A stretch of DNA of 64,000 nt from Blastobasis lacticolella (taxonomy: Eukaryota > Arthropoda > Insecta > Lepidoptera > Blastobasidae): the NCBI GenBank assembly GCA_905147135.1, contig LR990043.1, forward strand, positions 8,405,057 to 8,469,056, read 5' to 3'. Positions 57,671-64,000 of the stretch are shown in pieces (positions within the stretch are counted from its first letter, which is position 1; each line of letters begins with the position of its first letter). The translations under genes were made by a program, and so were the position numbers. The notes under the pieces were generated by a model. The model was not told the DNA's origin and did no database searches. It worked only from the letters and a program-made list of their open reading frames with translations.

Positions 57671-59330
57671 GCTTACGATGACGATAAAAGGCCCGACCGA
57701 ATGGCTATCGCCTGCTGGGACGGTCCCAAATTGAACGTCAAATTGAACGTAACCTCCATCACATCAAGAGCTGACGAGAGAGATCATTAGCGGTTTAAGC
57801 GAGTGAGACGGCGATGTATCGTAAAAATATGACGACAATGCTTAGTATGTTAATAGAATAATCTTTATTTTAAAAAAACACTGGCAATAATTGCTTATGC
57901 AGCGCTATCTATTTCGGACGTACAATAATAGAATAATTAATATAAAATAACAAAAACAGGTAGGAAACAATTCTAAAAGTAACAGATATATACGAAACTT
58001 TAAAAATTTACCTATATAGGTCTTATTTTGATATATTGGCAAATGCTTAGTTTTTCCGACTATCCTTCTAATAAATGCGAATGTTTGTACACCAAAGCGT
58101 GACCAAAAAGGATAAAACTATGTTTTATGCTACACTGTGGCCAACCCAATGGGCTTGGCCACTGTAGGTATATTATTATCCACGGCTCCTATTTCAGCCG
58201 TTTTTCCGAATTTATCCCGACACTCGTTTCCGCAAGGGGAGTCAATCGTATCACCGTCAAATTTCGATCACGAGTTTGCAATGTCAAAGCCATGTAAGTA
58301 TAAAGGATTTGGTTCACTCAGTTGTGTTTTTGTGTGAGTCATAGAGGTAGAAGTGTGAGTACGTCATTCACGATCGGGCTCTGAGGGGGCCAAAATTGTC
58401 TATCCGCGATATATTTGGGAACACGGCGATTTAGCACTATAAGCCCCCTGGTTGCCAACAGAGTGACCTTGATCGACCAACAAATCAATCTAGTTTGGCT
58501 TTGTAAAAAAAATGTCAAAGCCAAAGGAGAGGATACGTGGTCGTTGATGAGGAAACTTGGGTGTGCAACCCTTAAGGATGGATGTACGTTTTGATGTTTG
58601 TTACTCTTTCACGCAAGAACTGAACGGATTTTGATGAAATTTGGCAGCAATAGCCCATAGTCCATAATTATCCCGATATTCAATGTGGTTATAAAAGGTG
58701 GATACAAAAATGGACCTTTTTTATGAGCAATACATTCCACTTTGATCTGCTCTCACGCTTTTTCTTTCTGAATGTAGGAATGTGTAAGGCGCGCTCCGTA
58801 CAAGGGAATTTGGATCACAATTTCGTTCAAAAACTAAAAATCCTGACTCCTTTTGGAAAAATGCATAGTTAAAAACAAGGCTGGAAAAAAGGCAGCACCG
58901 TTTTCCATTGTTATATTTATAACACTGCGACATGTGAAGATTATGGCAATAACCTTCCCTTTCGTGGGATTGAATGTTGGAAGTAAATGTGTGTACCTAT
59001 ATAGTGCAAATTTTAGTTTAATTGAAACTTGAAAGCAGTCGGGGCTCCATTTTCATATATGTGGATGGATATGGATATTTAATATTTATGGAAATTTAGA
59101 ATGGCCTGCTTGCAATATTATTGCTATTTAGTAAAATACCCTGCTGACTCACTGTTCCCCCAGGGCTGATCCACTGGTATACACCATATAGCTCACAGTG
59201 GATCAAAATCTCATTTCTAAAAAGAAACCATATAATTATTTCGAAATCCAATAGATATATTGAAAAAATTGCTTAGTTTAAAATGTAGCTAAATAGTATA
59301 TATTTCCTTTACTACAGTTTGACATTATCA
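57671..59330. other. Stretch with no gene; one MITE scrap
   Basis: At about 58,455-58,520, ggttgccaacagagtgacct and tagtttggctttg match the interior of the MITE at 46,243-46,411 in reverse orientation. Elsewhere nothing was recognised. Confidence 0.4.
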
Positions 59331-59419
59331 TTATTATACAGTTTTGGAATAAACTGACCATGAAAGAGTGATCCTCTGTTCCCACAATGATTCAACTTTA
59401 AAACTATTATATTTTGCAA

Positions 59420-60602
59420 CTTTGTCGGGGGGGGGGGGGGTCCCCACCCCAGAATGGTGTGGTGCCCACCCCCGACAACCGAATTTCATTACAAGTTATA
59501 TTTCTAAAAGTCGGGTAACAAACTTAAGAGAAAATTGTTCATCATCATTGAATAATATCGTCAAATGTTTCCCCGATCGACGGCGTGCATGGGTGCGTTT
59601 GCCCCCCCCTTGAGCCCCGACAATCGCCCACGGTTTTTATAACAAAAATGTCAAAAATTACGAGCTCGCGTCTCTCGCTCATTCATTTGCTTCAGGTTTT
59701 TCATACTATTACCATTCTTTCAAAACCTAAAATTCCGAGCTCGCTGCACTCGCTCAAATATTCATTTTAACAATCACCCCAGCTTATAAAAACCATAGGT
59801 AATGTTAAAAGTTTTGTGGGCGATTGCTTATTCAATAACTTATATTACTTTTACTTTTATTTACGATCAGCATCACACCTCTAAGCTAAAATGTCAAAAT
59901 TAAAATTCTTTAAATACAATGATCACACCAACTTTTACGACTTAAAATGAAAAAAAATTCGAGCTCGCTACGCTCGCTAATGCATAACTTTTAAATACTT
60001 TTCTTATCATTTACCTAGCTCGTTGCGATCACTCATTCATTAATTTCCTTAAATTACTATTGTTAGGATCACCTATTGCTGTTAAGACTAAAAATATTCA
60101 AAATTGCCAGCTCGCTCATTAATTTAAGAATAGAATAGAATAGCAAACATTTATTTACACACAATAACACCACAAACACATTACAAATGGCTCAAAGGGC
60201 TCAAATCACTGACCTCCAAATAGGTACCTCAAGCTTTTGTTACCCAAAATATCACAAATTACAAGCTCACTCCGCCCGCTCATTCATTCAACTATTACTC
60301 CAGCTTTTAAGACCTCAAACGTAAAAATGTCGTGCTCGCTCCGGTCGCTTATTCATTGATCACCGCAGCTTTTAAGATCAAAATGTCAAAAATTTCGAGC
60401 TCGCTCCGCTCGCACACACATTCGTTGTTCCCCTCAGGTTTTAAAACCTAAAATATACGAGCTCGCTCGTTTATCCGCTCGTTCACACCACAAAAATGGC
60501 AATTTTTTTTACTCAGCGCTCTCACACGTTGAGTAGAGAATACCTATAATTTTGACTTTAACCCCCCCCCCCCCTCAACCAAATCCTGGATCCGCGCCTG
60601 GT
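59420..60602 (-). repeat. Repeat element built of gagctcgct..cgctc units
   Basis: From a G-run (about 59,427-59,441) to a C-run near 60,555 and the end word ggatccgcgcctg, the sequence repeats cgagctcgctccgctcgctc (variants) every ~60-120 bp, with ttttaagacctaaaat between. The reverse-complement wording (gagcgagcgaa, gatattttgggtcttaa) fills the centre of 39,616-40,635. Non-coding. Class unknown, possibly Helitron-like or a large MITE. Confidence 0.6.
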
Positions 60603-60669
60603 TCAATGACTGTACATTGGCGATCGATCGACTCGGCTACTGGAAAAAAGCCCTAGATACGCCAATACT

Positions 60670-60962
60670 GTATAAAAAAAATTTACTTGTATTTTTATGT
60701 TATATATGTACAAATTACCAATTTTGGTTTTTTTCCTTACTTGTGCTGTAAGACCTTGCTTCTTGCCACATTTTACTCAACTTAGTACTAGTAACGCAGT
60801 AGTAACTTTATAATATTTATAATAACTTCTAGGCAGTTACCGATTACCAAAATAATGAAATTTAGCAAGAAGTAAGGTCTTAGAACACTAGTAAAGGGAA
60901 AAGAAACTAAATTGGTATTTTGTACATATGTCACATAAAAATACATAAATATTTTTTCATAC
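60670..60962. mobile_element. ~293-bp MITE with ~90-bp inverted arms
   Basis: The left arm (tttttatgttatatatgtac, aaattaccaattttggtt, gtaagaccttgcttcttgc) is mirrored on the right (gcaagaagtaaggtctta, aaattggtattttgtacata). Ends are gtataaaaaaa / tttttcatac. AT-rich, no coding capacity. Confidence 0.75.
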
Positions 60963-61488
60963 AATTTCCTTAGAAAAGGATATTTTACCTACCACCACAA
61001 CCGAGACTGATTGAACGATTGGGAATTTAAAAAAGTGTACAAAGCAAAAGTTGCAGACAATCTTAATAATTTACAGGATTCACATTAGACACCTTTGAAA
61101 GGCATTGCAAATTTAAATTGCTGTCACAATTGTTACATCTTACGAATGATTAATAGTGTAAGTACATTTTTTTCTCTTTGATTAGATATATATACCTATA
61201 CCTGTCTAGATGGTTGCGCTGCAATCATCGAGTTTGAAGCGCTTGTGTGCATATTACGTATTAGTAATACCAGCTCCTGTATATGTCCCATAAATGTAGA
61301 GGAAATATGTGTTTTGATTTGGAGATAACTATAAATAATTTAAATGTCAGTTCAGTTAATTATGATTTTGACGTAAATACATGAACGTCTTCTTTAAAGT
61401 GAATACAAACTAACGACAATACCAACTTATACCGCATCGATGAACGGTACTGTCGTATGTAACAGTTGCCATTAAAAAAGTTAAAAAA

Positions 61489-62087
61489 TGTCCCGGTTGT
61501 TGTCGCGCTAGAGGTACTGTGGTCCGGCTTGACCTTGTTTCTGATTGAGTTTTGGCAGATCAGATAATTACAGTGGAACGTCTGCCATTTGATCTCTGTG
61601 ACCCTGATTTTTTTTTTCACAGGTTACAGGGGAACCTGACCAGATTGGATCATCATTGCACGCTCAGCCTCAATGTGCAGTAGCCTGTAGTATTCACAAT
61701 GATTCGAAACCGTTTCCGAACGATTCGCCACGAAATTCGTGAGCGGCGAATCCGTGTCGATCGATTCGAAAACTGTTATTCAGAATCCCGATAGATTCCA
61801 CGGAAACTCTACTCTCTATAACATATGAAAATTTCATCAAAATTAACTGAAATCACATTTTCCTAAGAACTTTCGCGGGGTACTTTGTCGATTCCGTATC
61901 CGAATCCGATTTCCGAGCCATTGTGAATACGGCTACAGGTTTCAACACGGTGTTTTCCCTCACCGTAAGAGAATCGGTTAGTATTCAACTAATGTACATA
62001 ACTCATAAAATTGCGGCAGTAGGATTTGAAATTGATACCACTACTCGCTTACGAGTCGGATACTTTAACCACTAGGCCTCCGACGCT
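61489..62087 (-). mobile_element. SINE family A interrupted by a MITE
   Basis: A minus-strand copy with diverged head (tactcgcttacgagtcggat in plus sense), body split at 61,681-61,935, and 3' end at tgtcccggttgttgtcg. A T-run at about 61,608-61,617 is an internal expansion. Confidence 0.75.
61681..61935. mobile_element. 255-bp MITE inside the SINE
   Basis: Ends tagcc…gtattcacaatg and its mirror cattgtgaatacggcta, with a 4-bp offset on the left. CAG lies at 61,678-61,680 and 61,936-61,938, consistent with a 3-bp duplication (Harbinger-like size). Removing it restores the SINE words gtgcag/gtttc. Confidence 0.65.
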
Positions 62088-62491
62088 CATCTATCATTCC
62101 AAACCAAAAAGTTGCTGTGAGTGGCCTTTCTATTTACACGCGTATTTACTCACACCTTCCTCCACCTCCTTATGTAGAATAAATAGGAAGTAGCGGCGTG
62201 GATGAATCATGATTAAATACTTTATATCACATTATGTTATCACGGGAAAACATTCAAAAACAGGCAACCCTGTAAACATTATGTAAAATGGCGTTGTATT
62301 CAATGATCAAATTATTCTGTATTATATTAATTGAATCTAAATTATTATAGTTATTTCATCTTTAGGTACTTTCCGATGATAAGTAATTTTTTTAGTTGAT
62401 TAAAAATCATCTTTATAATTCTTACCTACTATTAGCGCGCAAATTCTAATTTTTATGAGCCACAGAAAAGCTACAGAAAGCGTGTTTACTT

Positions 62492-62511
62492 CATGGACTT
62501 ACTACCCAAAG
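62492..62511 (+). mobile_element. End fragment of the 27-kb foldback family
   Basis: catggacttactacccaaag equals the first 20 bases of the element at 27,011. The following sequence diverges and no mirror end was found nearby. Confidence 0.5.
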
Positions 62512-62519
62512 TTTACTTT

Positions 62520-63605
62520 ACAATGACAGATGAATGACAGTGACATGACTAAGCCCGCTAAGCCATGAGCGATTGGGAACTTGGGAAACGCTTATCAGCC
62601 AACAGTTAGCTGATATTTTTTTAGACGTTTCTCTGCTCGAACTGTCCATCTAGACAGGTATATAATCAAAGTTTTTGCTATTAGCTGTTGTCGAAAGAAA
62701 CTGGAAAATGTCCAAAAATGTCGAGGTTTTTTGTCCATCCCCAAAGTAGCACAGGGTCCTCGAAGTGGAAAACTTAAATTACACACCGCACGCTATGCCC
62801 GAACAAACTCCCTCAAAGTACCTGCCGACCAAGCTATATGGAACACTAAAAAGTATATAATAAATGGCTGTTTAAGAAGTAACACCTTGTGCCATCTTTA
62901 TTGAGAACAGAAATAAAAGATAAAAAAATACATAGACAATTCCCGCTTGCTTTGAGGGATGTTCTTGTTGCCAGTATAGTCACGAGTGCCACTTGCATAT
63001 TCTCCGGAATATAATATAGCATCGATCGACCACCAAACCATGGCTTTATAGTTCAGATAAAGATCATTTCATACTATTAGATACATTCAGATGATAAATC
63101 AATTAAGTTGGTTAAGTGAAGTCGTGGGCGAAAGTAATAGGTTACCGATCATCTTATATTATTTACCCACAGTTACCTACACCATATTTCACCACCGAAA
63201 TGCTGAACCTACCGCATTTGGGGGACTGCCTTCCTTCCTATATCATGCTATTAGAGCTACTTCCGACGACGGCCGGTCGGAAACAAGAACATTCCTTAGC
63301 TTTTGTTTGGTCTGTCTGCACGGCTAGCGACTGTGCTATCGCGCGCCGATACGTGAAAAAAAACGCGACGTACATATTGCTATCTCTTTCATATTAGTAT
63401 TGAGAGAAGGAAACAAAGACTATCTCGTGGCGTGAGCTATGTCGCAGGCACACTTGTGCTACTACGAAGCCATGCTGTCAAATAATGTAGTCTATGGTTC
63501 AGTGGCGTTTTCTTTTCGGTGCGGTGGTCGATCTCAATATTTTTCGTGATTATTGTTTGCAGATTATAGGCGGGAAGTTGTGATACTTCGTAAACCACAT
63601 CAAAA
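62520..63605. other. Region upstream of TFIIS
   Basis: Intergenic; the 5' UTR and promoter must lie here or further left. Two overlapping open frames at 63,091-63,397 have no recognised domain. No clear TATA box. Confidence 0.4.
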
Positions 63606-64000
63606 ATGAGCGTAGAAGAAGATGTAATGAAAATACAAAAGAAATTAACAAAAATGACATCTGACGATGGAACGGTAGGTGTTGATTTACAGAAAAATTA
63701 TCTATCCGGATTGATTGCATATTTTTCAAGCCTACATTTAGTCTACTTGTTGATAACCTATTATTGATATTAATATCGCTAAAGATAATTTGAATAATAA
63801 TTAAGAATTTGTGTAATAACCTTACGTTTACAGTACCTATATACCGTATTAAAATTAAATCCACCTGGTCTTTCAGGGACAAGAAGAAGCATTGGAGTTA
63901 TTGAAGACTCTTCAAACTATGGCGATCAACCTGGATGTCTTAACAAAAACGAGGATAGGTATGACTGTTAACGCTTTACGTAAATCCAGTAAGGATGAGG
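63606..64000 (+). CDS. TfIIS: Transcription elongation factor TFIIS, 5' end (2 exons in window)
   Basis: Exon 1, 63,606-63,674, encodes [20 protein letters not shown] plus DGT and ends at gtaggt. Exon 2 starts at 63,877 after tctttcag and runs off the window: [40 protein letters not shown]. Both exons are in phase 0. This is the start of the N-terminal LW (TFIIS N) domain; LxxTRIGxxVNxLRK is its hallmark. TFIIS rescues arrested RNA polymerase II by stimulating transcript cleavage in the nucleus; its polymerase-binding and zinc-ribbon domains would lie beyond the edge. The ATG is the first in the exon and gives the family's usual N-terminal length. Confidence 0.9.

Overview
The window reads as nuclear DNA of a moth or butterfly. 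Genes are split by introns with GT..AG borders. One host gene matches the Hdd11/noduler-type Reeler protein known from Lepidoptera. The non-coding bulk is a dense mosaic of LINEs (I/R1-like, Jockey, CR1, RTE), tRNA-headed SINEs, MITEs and foldback repeats, most of them broken. Nothing bacterial, no CRISPR array and no free-standing tRNA or rRNA gene was seen.

Host genes are few. (1) A minus-strand first coding exon for a secreted protein lies at 9,302-9,355, in a CpG-rich promoter-like stretch; its remaining exons were not found. (2) A four-exon plus-strand gene at 41,998-43,568 encodes a 214-residue MKRN2OS/DUF4796-type protein. (3) A minus-strand gene spanning about 54.7-44.8 kb encodes a 165-residue secreted Reeler-domain putative defense protein, with four coding exons, an inferred non-coding first exon and a TATA box. 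Genes 2 and 3 are tail to tail and their poly(A) signals are 57 bp apart. (4) At the right edge (63,606 onward) are the first two exons of transcription elongation factor TFIIS.

Layout: 1-2.8 kb has no recognised gene; 3.17-5.73 kb is a near-perfect palindrome with 1.2-kb arms; 6.4-8.7 kb holds RTE tails, a 56-bp minisatellite, a SINE, a hAT scrap and a CR1 3' end; 9.3 kb is the signal-peptide exon; 11.5-16.7 kb is a nearly full-length I/R1-like LINE on the minus strand; 18.1-18.7 kb is an inverted-repeat element. From 18.85 to about 30 kb lies what I read as one Jockey LINE on the minus strand. It is split by four later insertions: an RTE 3' fragment, a 4.05-kb composite block, a 1.24-kb foldback element and a 212-bp MITE. 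From 30.5 to 34.6 kb are CR1 tails and SINEs, one carrying a MITE. 34.75-38.28 kb is a second large palindrome bounded by SINEs, and 39.6-40.6 kb is a foldback repeat. 41-55 kb is the host-gene part. 55.8-63 kb has further LINE, SINE and MITE pieces before TFIIS.

The strongest unusual signals are the nested Jockey locus, whose interrupted frame is restored at 5- and 6-bp target duplications; the foldback element with an 8-bp target duplication and head-to-head arrays of ~104-bp repeats; and the two large young palindromes. All family assignments come from reading motifs by eye; no database search was run.
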